Origin: Halogranum amylolyticum
GTDB lineage: Archaea; Halobacteriota; Halobacteria; Halobacteriales; Haloferacaceae
DNA: 64,000 nucleotides
Assembly (NCBI RefSeq): GCF_900110465.1
Contig: NZ_FODV01000004.1
Coordinates: 22,098 to 86,097 of the forward strand
Direction: 5' to 3'
Below are positions 1-9,542 of this stretch, in pieces. The notes beneath the pieces are model-generated. The model ran no database searches and was not told the DNA's origin. It worked only from the letters and a program-made list of their open reading frames with translations. The translations under genes were made by a program, and so were the position numbers. The number at the start of each line of letters is the position of its first letter. Position 1 is the first letter of the stretch.

Positions 1-384
1 CGCACCCTGATGACGAACGTCCGCGGCCCGATGCTCACCGCGAAGTACGCGCTTCCGTATCTCCTCCAGCACGAGGGCGGTCGGATCGTCAACCTCTCCT
101 CGGGGATGGGTGCCCTCGGCGAACCCCAGAGCGGCGGATCGCCGTCGTACCGGATCTCGAAGACCGGTATCAACGGGCTGACCGCGTACCTCCACGGCGA
201 GTACGGCGACGAGGGACTGATCGCCAACTCGGCCTGTCCGGGGTGGGTCCGGACCGACATGGGTGGCGAGGAGGCCGACCGCTCGGTCGAGGAGGGCGCG
301 GAGACGCCGACGTGGCTCTGCCGCTTCAAGCCGGGGAGCCCTGGCGGGAAGTTCTGGCGCGACAAGGAAGTCATCGACTGGTAA
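1..384 (+). CDS. Short-chain dehydrogenase/reductase, C-terminal part
   Basis: The reading frame is open from the first base, so the start and the Rossmann glycine motif lie outside the window; 127 residues remain. What is visible is the second half of a classical SDR: a VNLSS strand with the catalytic serine, the YxxxK catalytic pair (Tyr codon 148-150, Lys codon 160-162) and the following NACPGWVRTDM stretch, which matches the usual PG-V-T-M motif after the active site. These enzymes reduce or oxidise carbonyl/alcohol substrates with NAD(P)H in the cytoplasm. The substrate cannot be told from this part. Confidence 0.9.
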   Translation, partial: RTLMTNVRGPMLTAKYALPYLLQHEGGRIVNLSSGMGALGEPQSGGSPSYRISKTGINGLTAYLHGEYGDEGLIANSACPGWVRTDMGGEEADRSVEEGAETPTWLCRFKPGSPGGKFWRDKEVIDW

Positions 385-397
385 GCGACCGCCTCGG

Positions 398-1609
398 CTA
401 CAGTTCGTCGGACTCGGCTCCGCAGCCGTCGGCTGCTGTCTCGTTCGTGTCTCCGTCCGAGTCGCTCCCGCCGAACGTACCGTCTCGGCTCTCCTGTGGG
501 TTGGCTCCTACCTCCTCCGCCAGCATCGGCTCGGGGCCGAGCGGGTCGCCGCGGAGCAGTTGTGGAAGTACGATTCGAACCGCCTCGAACAGGAGGACGA
601 CCACGATCGGGAGGAAGAAGAACCCGTACCAGCCGAACAGAACCGGTCCGAGCACGTACGCGAACAGCAACAAGATCGTGTCGAACTTTCGCCCCGAGAG
701 ATACGGCTGGATGACCGACTGGGGGAGGATGTCCAAGACGAGCGCGTAGACAGCGAGGACACCACCGACGAACAGGAGGTGGTTCCCAGCTGCCCGTGTC
801 GCTTGAAGGCCGAGGAGCGCGACGACGGGAAGGTAGACGACCTTGCCGACGACGATAGGAATGAGACTCGTCAGCCCTGTCAGAACCCCCAGGGTGAGCA
901 CCATCGGAATCTGTAGACCCTGTGGCGCGAGATAGTTCGTCGCCCCGTACAGCACCGTCGCGATGACGGCCATGACAGCAACGAACAGGAGGTTCCCGAA
1001 GAACACCGACTCGAGGTCGTTGTCGACAGTGACCGCGTACGCGTACGCGGTCGTGTCTCGGCCGCCAACGAGCGCGACGACCGTCTTCGAGAGGGCTTCG
1101 TCCCGTTCGAGAAGCGCGTACGAAAGCGTCACCGACAGTGCGAGAAGCACGACCGCTCCGAACACCATCTGGACCGCTTGAAGCGCCTTCCGGAGAATCG
1201 ACTCGAGAGATCCCTGAAGACTGCTGCTACCCGAGAGTGGGTTCTCGAGTGTCGACAGGAGTTGAGCTCGCTCGGCAGCTGAGAGGGCGTCGAGCCCGAA
1301 GACACGGGAGACGAGCATCGAGGTGCTGGACCCGCCGACCAGGTGTTGGAGCTGTTGGAACACCTGTGTGCTGGCGTAGATGACAAGCAAGAGCGCTGGG
1401 AGTAAGACGACCGCGATGGTCAGTGCGGCAGCGATTCGGTCGGAGTCGACGACCCGACTGAATCGGTCACAAACCGGTCGGGTCGCGTAGTATCCGAACA
1501 CGCCGAGGACGAGGATATCGATGAACGAATACGTCAGAAACAGCGTCGCTCCAGCGAGAGCGAGAATATACAACCACCAACCGAGACGATTCCGACTCGG
1601 CGAGGTCAT
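398..1609 (-). CDS. AI-2E family transporter (PerM-like permease)
   Basis: A 403-residue hydrophobic protein with about eight membrane segments: two near the N-terminus, a soluble stretch around residues 90-180, and a hydrophobic second half ending in an acidic cytoplasmic tail. This is the layout of the AI-2E/PerM (UPF0118) family. Some members export small molecules or exchange ions, and the substrate here is unknown. The frame stays open upstream to 1858, but that part is Arg/Ser-rich and not membrane-like, so the ATG giving MTSPSRNR was chosen. It is divergent from the TatD-like gene. A paralogue with the same architecture lies at 14347-15516. Confidence 0.85.
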   Translation of the reverse strand: MTSPSRNRLGWWLYILALAGATLFLTYSFIDILVLGVFGYYATRPVCDRFSRVVDSDRIAAALTIAVVLLPALLLVIYASTQVFQQLQHLVGGSSTSMLVSRVFGLDALSAAERAQLLSTLENPLSGSSSLQGSLESILRKALQAVQMVFGAVVLLALSVTLSYALLERDEALSKTVVALVGGRDTTAYAYAVTVDNDLESVFFGNLLFVAVMAVIATVLYGATNYLAPQGLQIPMVLTLGVLTGLTSLIPIVVGKVVYLPVVALLGLQATRAAGNHLLFVGGVLAVYALVLDILPQSVIQPYLSGRKFDTILLLFAYVLGPVLFGWYGFFFLPIVVVLLFEAVRIVLPQLLRGDPLGPEPMLAEEVGANPQESRDGTFGGSDSDGDTNETAADGCGAESDEL

Positions 1610-1826
1610 GGTTGTACCGGCCTCCACTGGACGCCCGTCTCGAACCAGTTGGTGAGGAGAGCTGTGCGAACAGCGGCGACCGGTTCGTACGGACGGGGAT
1701 CGAGATCTGAGTTCTCGATCGTCACCAGATTGTCCACGGACGACTCTGACTCGCTCTACACCGTTGTAGCTTCGGGCAGTCGACGAATCCGTCGACATTT
1801 TTGTCACGACTCGCCAAGCCACGGGT

Positions 1827-2672
1827 ATGAACGACCTCGGGACACCCGTACTGGACAACCATCTGCATCTCGACCGGGAGAATCAGGGTATCGAGGCCGT
1901 CGAGGACTTCCACCGCCTCGGCGGAACCCACCTCCTCGTCGTCAACAAACCGTCGTGGCATCTCGGCGTCGAAGCGGAGACGGGCGAGGATTTCAGAGAC
2001 GTGTTCGAGGAGACGGTCTCGCTCGTCGAAGAGGCCACCGAGGTGCTCCGCGGGCGTGCGTGGCCCGTCTTGGGCGTCCATCCCGGTCTCGTCACCCGCC
2101 TCACCGACGAGCGCGGCTTCGAACCGCACGAGGCGCGCGACCTGATGCAGGACGGCCTCTCGGTCGCGGCGGAGTTCGTCCGCGACGGACGGGCGCTCGC
2201 GCTCAAGTCCGGTCGCCCTCACTACGACGTCTCCGACGCGGTCTGGGAGGCTTCGAACGACGTGCTCCGGCACGGGCTCGACCTCGCGGCCGACTGCGAC
2301 TGTGCGCTGCAGCTACACACCGAGACGACGCAGGACCTCTCGGACGTCGCGACGTGGGCCGCCGAGCGCGACGTTCCGCGCGAGCGAGTCGTCAAGCACT
2401 ACGCGACCGGTCGACTCGTCGGCGGGACGCCGAGCGTGATGAGCGAGAAGGAGTACCTCGACGTCGCGGTCGAGGCGGGCGAGCCGTTCCTAATGGAGAC
2501 GGACTTCGTCGACGACGCCGACCGGCCGGGTGCGGTGCTCGGCCCGAAGACGGTCCCCCGTCGCGTCCAGTGGCTGCTCGAGGAGGGACACGCAGACGCC
2601 GTGGAGACCGCCCACGTCGAGACCCCCCGCGAAGTGTACGGAATCGACACACTCGCGACCTTGAGTAGTTAA
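1827..2672 (+). CDS. TatD family metal-dependent hydrolase
   Basis: A 281-residue TIM-barrel hydrolase. The N-terminal HxH metal pair is at residues 12 and 14 (DNHLHLD). Further metal-site candidates are the His in the LQLHTE strand and the Asp in METDF near the C-terminus, in the order expected for TatD/amidohydrolase enzymes. The family includes metal-dependent nucleases and uncharacterised phosphoesterases. This archaeal branch has no settled substrate. It stands alone, divergent from the AI-2E permease, and is followed 59 bases later by the DUF2150 gene. Confidence 0.8.
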   Translation: MNDLGTPVLDNHLHLDRENQGIEAVEDFHRLGGTHLLVVNKPSWHLGVEAETGEDFRDVFEETVSLVEEATEVLRGRAWPVLGVHPGLVTRLTDERGFEPHEARDLMQDGLSVAAEFVRDGRALALKSGRPHYDVSDAVWEASNDVLRHGLDLAADCDCALQLHTETTQDLSDVATWAAERDVPRERVVKHYATGRLVGGTPSVMSEKEYLDVAVEAGEPFLMETDFVDDADRPGAVLGPKTVPRRVQWLLEEGHADAVETAHVETPREVYGIDTLATLSS

Positions 2673-2731
2673 ACTGGCCGGTTTCTCGGCGATAGGAAAG
2701 GCATTTGAGTTCAGGTACTGTCGGTGGAGGT

Positions 2732-3313
2732 ATGAGCGAACCAGAGGAGACGTTCTACACGGAAGAACGCTGGCAGAACTGGTTGAGCCGCGTCGAAGAA
2801 GAAGAGCTCGACCCCGAGAACGAAGACTCCGCACGATTGCTCCTCAACCTGCAGGACGACGCCGCCATCGCCGTGGCGAAGATCCTCTCGGCGTACGACG
2901 AGGACCGTCTCTCGCAGGAAGAGGCGATCGAAGAGCTCACCGACGTCCGCGAGATCGTCCTGACCGAAGTCGAGTTCGACGACGAGGAGAAACTGATGCT
3001 CATCGACGGCGTCCAGACCAGCCTCGTCTGCGTCTTCTACGCCGCCGAGGAGTACGTCGCCGCCGGTCCCGCCGAGGAGGCCAGCGTCGAGGAGTACGTC
3101 CGGGCCGCCGCCGACGCCGAGGCCGACGAGGACCTCGACGCGGCGCTCGGTTACCTCGTACAGGCCGGGACGCGTATCATCGACGGCGACGACCTCGACA
3201 TGGCGCTCGTCGAGGACATCGAGTACGGACTCGTCTCCGAGTGGGTCAACGGCCTCGACTCGCTGCAGAGCGCCCTCAGCGACCCCGAAGTCGTCGAAGA
3301 AGACGACGCATAG
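2732..3313 (+). CDS. DUF2150 family protein
   Basis: A 193-residue, strongly acidic, mostly helical soluble protein of a family confined to archaea, which I recognise as DUF2150 from its N-terminal FYTEERWQNWL and the LLLNLQDD and VQTSLVCVFYAAEEY segments. No catalytic motif is visible and the function is unknown. The ATG giving MSEPEE was preferred to an upstream in-frame TTG that would add nine residues. The acidic composition is typical of a soluble cytoplasmic halophile protein. Confidence 0.82.
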   Translation: MSEPEETFYTEERWQNWLSRVEEEELDPENEDSARLLLNLQDDAAIAVAKILSAYDEDRLSQEEAIEELTDVREIVLTEVEFDDEEKLMLIDGVQTSLVCVFYAAEEYVAAGPAEEASVEEYVRAAADAEADEDLDAALGYLVQAGTRIIDGDDLDMALVEDIEYGLVSEWVNGLDSLQSALSDPEVVEEDDA

Positions 3314-3379
3314 AGTCTCGAAAGAGACTGTCTGCTTTTCGAGTAAGTCTTTTCACCCTACTCACAGTTGAGATAGGCA

Positions 3380-5022
3380 ATGGACTTTCGGGGAGACGAC
3401 CGTGGCGTGACCGTGCAGGTCGGCGCGATTCTGCTTTTCGGTCTACTGATACTCTCGATGTCGGCCTACCAGACGACGGTCGTCCCCGCCGAGAATGAGC
3501 AGGTCGAGTTTCGTCACAACCAGCAGGTACAGGAGGATCTACAGTCGTTTCGGTCCGCCGTCAGCCGGACCGTCGGGACGGGCGTGACACAGTCGGTCGC
3601 GATCCGGACGGGGACACAGTACCCCGAGCGAGCGCTGTTCGTCAACCCGCCGTCGCCGTCGGGGACGGTGCGGACCGAAGCGCTCGGCGAGAGTCGACTC
3701 CGGAACGTGAGAGCGCTCGACGACGAGACGGCCGACTACTGGGGCCGGGTGAGACCAAGTCGTTCTCGACGACTACTGTTCGCTACGAACCGAGCTACCA
3801 CGTCTATCAGAACGCGCCGATGACGGTCTACGAGAACGGCGCGCTCTACAACGAGTTCTCGGTGACGAACCGCGTCCCGCAGTCGGGGCAGACGCTCGTC
3901 GACGGACGCCGGATCAGTCTCGTCGTCGTCGACGGCGACCTCTCGCGTTCGCAGACGGGGACGCTCGGGGTCGACGTCCGCCCGACGAGCGTCTCCGATC
4001 GGACGGTGACCGTCGAGGCCGAGGGCGGTCCGCTCACCGTCGCCGTCGCCTCGACGCTCAGCGAAGAGACGTGGCGAGACCAGTTGCTCGACGGCGAGTA
4101 CGACGAGAACGGACCGGACGCCGCCAACGGCGAACCGGACGACGGTCGGTACGTCGTCGACGTGACGAAGACCGACGGCGTCGTCGAACTGACGCTGGAG
4201 TCGGGGTACGACTACGAGCTGAACCTCGCGAAGGTCGGCGTCGGCACGGACGTCGCGGAACCGACGCCGACGTACCTGACCGGCGTCGACGGCGAGACCG
4301 TCTCGGAGAACGGTGAACGCCGGGTGGTCGCCGAAGTCAGAGACGAGTTCGACAACCCGGTCAGCGGCGTGACGGTGAACGCGTCGGTGGACGGCCCCGG
4401 GACGGTGACGTCGACGGCGGTGAGCGGGAGTGACGGGCGGGCGGCGTTCACTTACACGCCCGAAGACGTCGACGGCCAACGGTCGGCGACCGTCACCGCG
4501 GCGGTCGGAGCGAGTCTAGGCGCGAAGGAGCGAGTCGAGTTCGACCTGTCCGTCGTCGACAGCGATGGGAGCGGCGGCGGTTCGGGCAGGGGCGCGGAGA
4601 TCAACCCAGGCGATCCGGGCTCTGTGGTGCAGCGCGGTGCGACCATCGAGAACGGCGGCCGGGTCGCGGTGACCCTGGAGAACACCGACGGCGAACGTCG
4701 TCGGGTCGTCGAAGCGGTCCGGTTCAACTTCTACTCTCAGGACAGCCAAGGCGGAGCGGGGACCGACCCGCCGACGAGGGCGGTGTTCGGGGACGGTGAA
4801 GCGACGCTCCCCGTCCGAGGAGCGTATCGGGACGTCTCGGTTCCCCTCGAAGCGGGTGGCAACCGCACGCTCTCCTTCGCGTTCGACGACCGGCAGGGAC
4901 AGCGCCACCGCGTCGACGAGGGCGACTTCTTCGTCTTCTCGGTGTTATACGACGACGGGGACGCAGCGACGTACTTCGTCGCGCCCGAAAAGAGAATCGA
5001 CAGCGGCGGCAATGGGAACTGA
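3380..5022 (+). pseudogene. Secreted/surface protein with Ig-like (Big_1) domain, frameshifted
   Basis: Two adjoining reading frames (3380-3823 and 3820-5022) together make one protein of about 547 residues. The N-terminus has one membrane segment right after a short charged head (DRGVTVQVGAILLFGLL), like archaeal pilin or surface-protein signal segments. A bacterial-Ig/invasin-type domain sits in the middle (around GEVRDEFDNPVSGVTVNASV), followed by a second beta-rich domain. The frame breaks at a run of four G at 3741-3744. One extra G there would restore a continuous protein (ADYWGPGETKSF). So this is either a real single-base deletion, a phase-variable tract or a sequencing error. No upstream start of its own is convincing for the second frame. 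Confidence 0.75.
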
Positions 5023-5217
5023 GTCGGAAATGGTCGCAGATAGCCCCCCGCTCCTGTCGTGGCTCACGACGGCCCTTCGTCGCTGAACCGCCACGCTCGC
5101 GTCTGGTCGGAACCGACCGGTGTCGTCGGACTCGTCGGCGACGCCCACCGTGACCGCCGTCGTCACCGTCTGAACCGGAGGTGGTTCGACGTCCGACGTA
5201 ATTGCTATCGACAAGCC

Positions 5218-5223
5218 CTTATG
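5218..5223 (+). promoter_or_regulatory. TATA-like box of the HMG-CoA synthase gene
   Basis: CTTATG lies 24-29 bases before the ATG at 5247, the spacing expected for a leaderless haloarchaeal transcript. The 224-base gap before the gene holds no other clear feature; its first part is the GC-rich tail after the surface-protein gene. Confidence 0.45.
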
Positions 5224-5246
5224 CCGTCTGACTGTACGGAACACTC

Positions 5247-6584
5247 ATGACAGCCGTCGGCATCGACGCAATCGAGATCTGGACCGGGAAGCTCAAACTG
5301 GACCTGCCGAACACGTTCGCCGAAAAGAAAGGCGAGGACCCCGAGAAGTACACGAAGGGCCTCGGTCTGGAGAACTCGTCGTTCCCCGACGTCTACGAGG
5401 ACATCGTCACGATGGGGGCGAACGCGGCCAAGCGCCTGATGGACCGCAAGGGGCTGACACCGCAGGACATCGGCCGTATCGACGTCGCCACGGAGTCTTC
5501 CTTCGACAACTCCAAGCCCGTCTCGACGTACATCGCCGGCTGTCTCGAGCAGGTCTACGACGGGAACTTCCACCACGCCAACAAGGGCGAACGGAAGTTC
5601 GCCTGCGTCGCCGGCACGCAGTCGATCGACGACGCGTACAACTGGATCAAGGCCGGTCGGAACCGCGGCCGCTCGGCGATCGTCGTCGCCACCGACACGG
5701 CGCTCTACGAGCGCGGCGACCCCGGCGAGGCGACGCAGGGTGCCGGTGCGGTCGCCATGCTCATCTCCGAGGAGCCGAGCGTCGTCGAACTCTCGACGGA
5801 GCAGGGGTACGGCAGCGCCGACGAGACCGACTTCCTGAAGCCGAACCAGCAGTTCCCGAGCGTCGACGGCAAGCGGTCGATGCAGGTGTATCTGGCGCGG
5901 ATGCGCGAGGCGCTGGAGGACTTCGAGAGCGTCGCGGGTAAGACCCACCCCGACGACTTCGCGTACATCCCCTTCCACACGCCGTTCCCGGGGATGGTCC
6001 GGAAGGCCGGCCTGCTCGGCTACCGTCACATGATCCGCGACACCGACGTCGAGGACGAGCTCGCCGCGGAGATCGGTCGCCAGCCCCGCGAGGCAGAGTT
6101 CGACAACTGGGACAACTACGAGGAGGCCGTCCGCGCGTACATGGACGACCTCAAAGACACCGAGCAGTACCGCGACTGGTACGGCCGCGTCATCGATCCG
6201 GCGCTCTCGCTCGCCCGACAGGTCGGTAACTGGTACACCGGGTCGGTCCACGTCGCGCGGACCAGCGCGTTGAAACACGCCGCCGAGACCGGCCGCGACT
6301 TCACCGGCGAGCGCCTCCTCGTCGGCTCCTACGGCTCCGGTGCGCAGGCGGAGATCCACGCCGAGACCGTCCGTGAGGGCTGGAAAGAGGAGATCGAACA
6401 GCTCAACGTCGACGAAAAGCTCGAGAACCGCTACGATCTCTCGTTCGAGGAGTACGAACTCGTCCACGACGTCCACGACCACGAGAAGGAGACCGACGTC
6501 GAGGAGTTCACTGCACCCTCCGGCGAGTTCGTCTTCTCCGGCTGGGGACGGATGGGCGAGCGGAATTACGAGTACGTCGAGTAG
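5247..6584 (+). CDS. mvaS: Hydroxymethylglutaryl-CoA synthase
   Basis: A 445-residue enzyme that condenses acetyl-CoA with acetoacetyl-CoA to HMG-CoA, the step before HMG-CoA reductase in the mevalonate route to archaeal isoprenoid lipids. The acyl-accepting Cys is residue 120 in KFACVAGTQS. The general-base Glu is at 83 in ATESSFDNSK, and the His of the IPFHTPF segment completes the triad. Length and motifs match the haloarchaeal HMGS family. It is monocistronic, apparently leaderless, and convergent with a regulator gene. Confidence 0.97.
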   Translation: MTAVGIDAIEIWTGKLKLDLPNTFAEKKGEDPEKYTKGLGLENSSFPDVYEDIVTMGANAAKRLMDRKGLTPQDIGRIDVATESSFDNSKPVSTYIAGCLEQVYDGNFHHANKGERKFACVAGTQSIDDAYNWIKAGRNRGRSAIVVATDTALYERGDPGEATQGAGAVAMLISEEPSVVELSTEQGYGSADETDFLKPNQQFPSVDGKRSMQVYLARMREALEDFESVAGKTHPDDFAYIPFHTPFPGMVRKAGLLGYRHMIRDTDVEDELAAEIGRQPREAEFDNWDNYEEAVRAYMDDLKDTEQYRDWYGRVIDPALSLARQVGNWYTGSVHVARTSALKHAAETGRDFTGERLLVGSYGSGAQAEIHAETVREGWKEEIEQLNVDEKLENRYDLSFEEYELVHDVHDHEKETDVEEFTAPSGEFVFSGWGRMGERNYEYVE

Positions 6585-6632
6585 CCGTCCCGAGCGACGC
6601 CGGACCCGTACGGCCGGATTCCGCTTTCGTTT

Positions 6633-6968
6633 TTAGCTGTCGTCCTCGTCTCCGTCCACGTCGTCGACGACGTCACGTCGGAGTCGGAGGTCGACGGCGA
6701 ACGAACCGTCGTCGACGTCGACACACACCTGTTCTAGCTGACACTCGTAGGTCTTGTAGTGGTTGCCGTCGGCGTCGTACTCGGTTCGCTCCGCGACGAG
6801 GTCGTACTGCTGAAGCTCGTCGAGTCGCCGGTACACCGTCGGCCGCGACGAACTACAGCGGTCGCTCAAGGCGTCCGCCGAGAGCGATTCCACGCTCGTG
6901 AGCGCGATGATCGTCCGAGCGAGTTCGTCGCCGAGGAGTTCGAACAGCGTTCCGGCCTCCCACTCCAT
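6633..6968 (-). CDS. Winged-helix transcriptional regulator
   Basis: A 111-residue protein with a winged-helix fold over residues 5-75: the helix GDELARTIIALTS, the recognition region SDRCSSSRPTVYRRLDEL, then a wing ending in Glu/Asp-rich sequence. This matches the haloarchaeal ArsR/MarR-like regulators. A GTG 15 bases upstream is in frame, but a TTAAA box at 6997-7001 (TTTAA on the minus strand) sits about 31 bases before the ATG at 6968, which supports the shorter, leaderless start. No ligand-binding cysteines are seen. The target is unknown; the 465 bases upstream are non-coding. Confidence 0.75.
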   Translation of the reverse strand: MEWEAGTLFELLGDELARTIIALTSVESLSADALSDRCSSSRPTVYRRLDELQQYDLVAERTEYDADGNHYKTYECQLEQVCVDVDDGSFAVDLRLRRDVVDDVDGDEDDS

Positions 6969-7433
6969 AGTAGCGATACCCACGGGGTGGGGGTGGTTAA
7001 ATCGCTCGTAACCCCGGGCGACTTCACTCGCTGTAAACGGGGGTCGACGCCGATCCGCGGGAGTGACTCACGTCCGCTCTCGGCTCACCGGGTCGAGACG
7101 TCGGCGAATCGCCTCGACAGCTCTGGCCGGATCGAAGCCGATTGGACGGGGGAGACGACTTCACTCGCTGCAGCCCAGCTGGCCGCTTATGGGGCGCAGG
7201 CGACAAACATCGGGTGGCGATGGGTCGACGCACAGACCGGTGCTCGACTAGAAGGACCGGTCGCGAACGTGCAAACGCATCGATCCTCCGGGCAAGAGGG
7301 AGTCGCCCATCGCACTCATCTGACGGCCGAGTTCCGTCGGTGCGGAAACGATGTCTCTCGTCGGTACGCAGACCGAATCCCGAGGCGACGTAACCGACGG
7401 CGCGGCCGGGTTGAACCCCGACGTTCGTGTTTC
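6969..7433. other. Long non-coding gap between two regulator genes
   Basis: No convincing gene is seen on either strand in these 465 bases. Frames that stay open are Arg-rich antisense-type translations. The gap holds the promoter of the winged-helix gene at its left end and a 15-base direct repeat (CGACTTCACTCGCTG at 7019-7033 and 7156-7170). Confidence 0.5.
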
Positions 7434-8141
7434 TCAGGGGAGTTCTCGCAGGTCGTCGAGCATCTCGTCTAAGTCCCGCGTCGAGACGGCGAGCGAGAAG
7501 CCGTCGATGGTGGCGAGTGCGGGGGCGTGTTCCCAGAGGTCGTCCTCCTCGACGCCGTGGAGGACGACCGCGTTCGGCGTCGGGTTGACGACGCGCATGG
7601 CGACGAGCGGCGACTCCCCGCGTGTGACGCCCGTGAAGACGAGTGCGCGGTTCGTACTCTGTCCGTAGAGGCGATAGAACTCGTCGCTCGAGAGGCGGGT
7701 GATCGCCTCGATGCTGTCGATGACGGTGTGACCGCTGACGTAGTCGTGGTCGCCCGCGACGAGTTCCGTCGCCTCCATCACCTCGTAGAGCCGGTCCATC
7801 GGGACGCTCGTCGGATACTCTCGGAGGTCGTGGACGATGTCGCTCTCGAACCCCGCCGAGAGGACGCGCGCGTACTGACGGATCCGACCGCCGCCGCGCG
7901 ACTGGTCGATGTCGAGCAGCGCGCCGACGATGCGGCTGACGACGCCGATACCGGGGCTCTCGCGTCGGCCGCTCTCGTAGTCGGAGATGACCGACGAAGA
8001 GACGTCGAGCTGCTCGGCGAGCGCCGTCTGCGAGACGTCGAAGTCGGTGCGCCACTTACGGAGCGTCGCCCCCGGGTCGGCACTGAGCGTGATCTCGCCG
8101 GCGATGCGCTGGGCGAGGTCCTCGCGCGGCGTCGCGGTCAC
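7434..8141 (-). CDS. HTH (XRE-like) transcriptional regulator with C-terminal sensor domain
   Basis: A 235-residue predicted regulator of the archaeal COG1709 type. Residues 26-75 form a Cro/C1-type helix-turn-helix: LRKWRTDFDVSQTALAEQL is the first part and the recognition helix follows in SSSVISDYESGRR. The rest is an alpha/beta domain with no obvious motif, conserved in haloarchaea. The start is a GTG; no ATG lies upstream in frame. It is divergent from the membrane hydrolase-like gene. Its target genes cannot be read from the sequence. Confidence 0.8.
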   Translation of the reverse strand: MTATPREDLAQRIAGEITLSADPGATLRKWRTDFDVSQTALAEQLDVSSSVISDYESGRRESPGIGVVSRIVGALLDIDQSRGGGRIRQYARVLSAGFESDIVHDLREYPTSVPMDRLYEVMEATELVAGDHDYVSGHTVIDSIEAITRLSSDEFYRLYGQSTNRALVFTGVTRGESPLVAMRVVNPTPNAVVLHGVEEDDLWEHAPALATIDGFSLAVSTRDLDEMLDDLRELP

Positions 8142-8335
8142 GCCGCACCCCCGAGACCGACGACAGCCTGAACCTGGTGCATGTGACGTCTATCCGGCGA
8201 CCGGAACAAAAAACACATCGAAACCCGGGTTCGACAGGTGACGTAGGGTGGAGAGCGACGAGCGACGGCTGGAGACGGGCGCTAGTAGCAACGACCGAGA
8301 GAAGGGTTCAAACCGCCGGCCCCGAAAGACGAGTT

Positions 8336-8965
8336 ATGCCGTCGACCGTCGTCCACGTCGCGCTCGCCGGACTGGTCGGGGTCGCCCTGCTCGGCGAGGA
8401 GTTCACCCCGCGTGCGCTCGCGGTCGTCCTCCTCGCCACTGCAGTCATCGACACGGACGCCGTCGTCGGTCTCGTCGTCCCGGGTGCACACCGGTCGCTG
8501 TTTCACACGCTCCTCCTCCCGCCCCTCCTCGGCGGTCTCGTCGCGTACGACAGTCGTCTCCGTGGCGAGCGGTCGTGGCTCCGCGAGCGGTGGGGCGACC
8601 ACGGCGTTCGCGTCGCGTGGGTCGCCGTCGCCGGCCTCACCTTCGGCGGTATCTTCCCGGACCTCTTCACGAACGGCGTCAACGCCTTCTACCCCCTCCA
8701 CGACACGTTCTACCGCGTCAACGGCCACCTGCTGGTCTCGAATCAGCGGGGTGTCGTCCAGACGTTCGTCGACCTCGCGCCCACCGACCCGCGGCCGACG
8801 ACGGAGACGCTCCACTACCGGACCGGCGTCGACCCCTCGCCCGGCGCGGAGCCGGCGGACGTCGAGCGCGTCTTCCCGCTCGTGATGTCGGGGTGGCAGC
8901 TGATGGTCGTCGCCGTCGGCGGGTTCGTGGTAGGGACGCGACTGTGGGAGTTCTATCGCTGGTGA
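8336..8965 (+). CDS. Membrane-bound metal-dependent hydrolase-like protein (YbcI/DUF457 type)
   Basis: A 209-residue protein with four or five membrane segments and the polar motifs of the YdjM/DUF457 family: VIDTDAVVG near residue 40, PGAHRSLFHTLLLP near 53-66 (a His pair expected to bind metal) and GIFPDLFTNG near 105. Members are annotated as inner-membrane metal-dependent hydrolases, but few have been tested. The frame is open far upstream with Arg-rich sequence. The ATG directly before PSTVVHVALAG was chosen because the family begins at this His. Confidence 0.75.
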   Translation: MPSTVVHVALAGLVGVALLGEEFTPRALAVVLLATAVIDTDAVVGLVVPGAHRSLFHTLLLPPLLGGLVAYDSRLRGERSWLRERWGDHGVRVAWVAVAGLTFGGIFPDLFTNGVNAFYPLHDTFYRVNGHLLVSNQRGVVQTFVDLAPTDPRPTTETLHYRTGVDPSPGAEPADVERVFPLVMSGWQLMVVAVGGFVVGTRLWEFYRW

Positions 8966-9004
8966 GATAGAACCACTCAAACCGCCCGCCGACGAACGGA
9001 GTCC

Positions 9005-9493
9005 ATGAACGTTCGACCCTACACGGCCGCAGACGCGGACGGCCTCTGGGAGCTGAAGCGCGGTTTCGAACTCGGTATCGGCGACGAGACGGGCGGCGAG
9101 GACAAAGGCCCGAAGTACGAGGCCAAGTTGACCGACGACTACCGCGAGAAGTGGCTGGCGTGGGTCGACGACTGCGTCGCCGAGAACGACCACTGCGTGA
9201 CGGTCGCCGTCGACGACGACGGCGAGGTGGCGGGGTACGTGTTCGTCCTCCCCGCCTCACTGGGGTTCGTCTGGGACGCCGCCGTGCTCAACGAGCTGTT
9301 CGTCGCACCGGAGCACCGCGGCACCGGCGTCGCCGACGACCTGATGGAGGCGGCGCTGACCCTCGCTCGAGGGATGGAGCTACCGCTGGACCGGATCGTG
9401 CTCGACGTCGACCGGGAGAACGACCGCGCGCAGGCGTTCTACGACCGCTACGGCTTCGAGCACTGGGGCGAGATGGTCGCCCGCGAACTCTGA
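9005..9493 (+). CDS. GNAT family N-acetyltransferase
   Basis: A 162-residue single-domain acetyltransferase. The acetyl-CoA-binding motif A (LFVAPEHRGTGVADDLMEAAL, with the R-G-x-G turn) is near residues 98-118. Motif B (AQAFYDRYGFEHWGE) is at the C-terminus. Substrates in this family range from protein N-termini to polyamines and antibiotics, and nothing here points to one. It lies 39 bases after the membrane hydrolase-like gene and 49 before the amidohydrolase gene, all on the same strand. Confidence 0.88.
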   Translation: MNVRPYTAADADGLWELKRGFELGIGDETGGEDKGPKYEAKLTDDYREKWLAWVDDCVAENDHCVTVAVDDDGEVAGYVFVLPASLGFVWDAAVLNELFVAPEHRGTGVADDLMEAALTLARGMELPLDRIVLDVDRENDRAQAFYDRYGFEHWGEMVAREL

Positions 9494-9542
9494 ACTCACC
9501 TCGTTCGGACAGATTCAAGCCCCCGGAGCGGAAAACGCGACC

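Noticed and set aside
4945..5244. Minus-strand frame before HMG-CoA synthase
   Set aside because: No start signal or halophile composition, and it overlaps the HMGS promoter.
5205..6482. Long minus-strand open frame opposite HMG-CoA synthase
   Set aside because: It is a shadow caused by high G+C; the plus-strand frame has all HMGS motifs.
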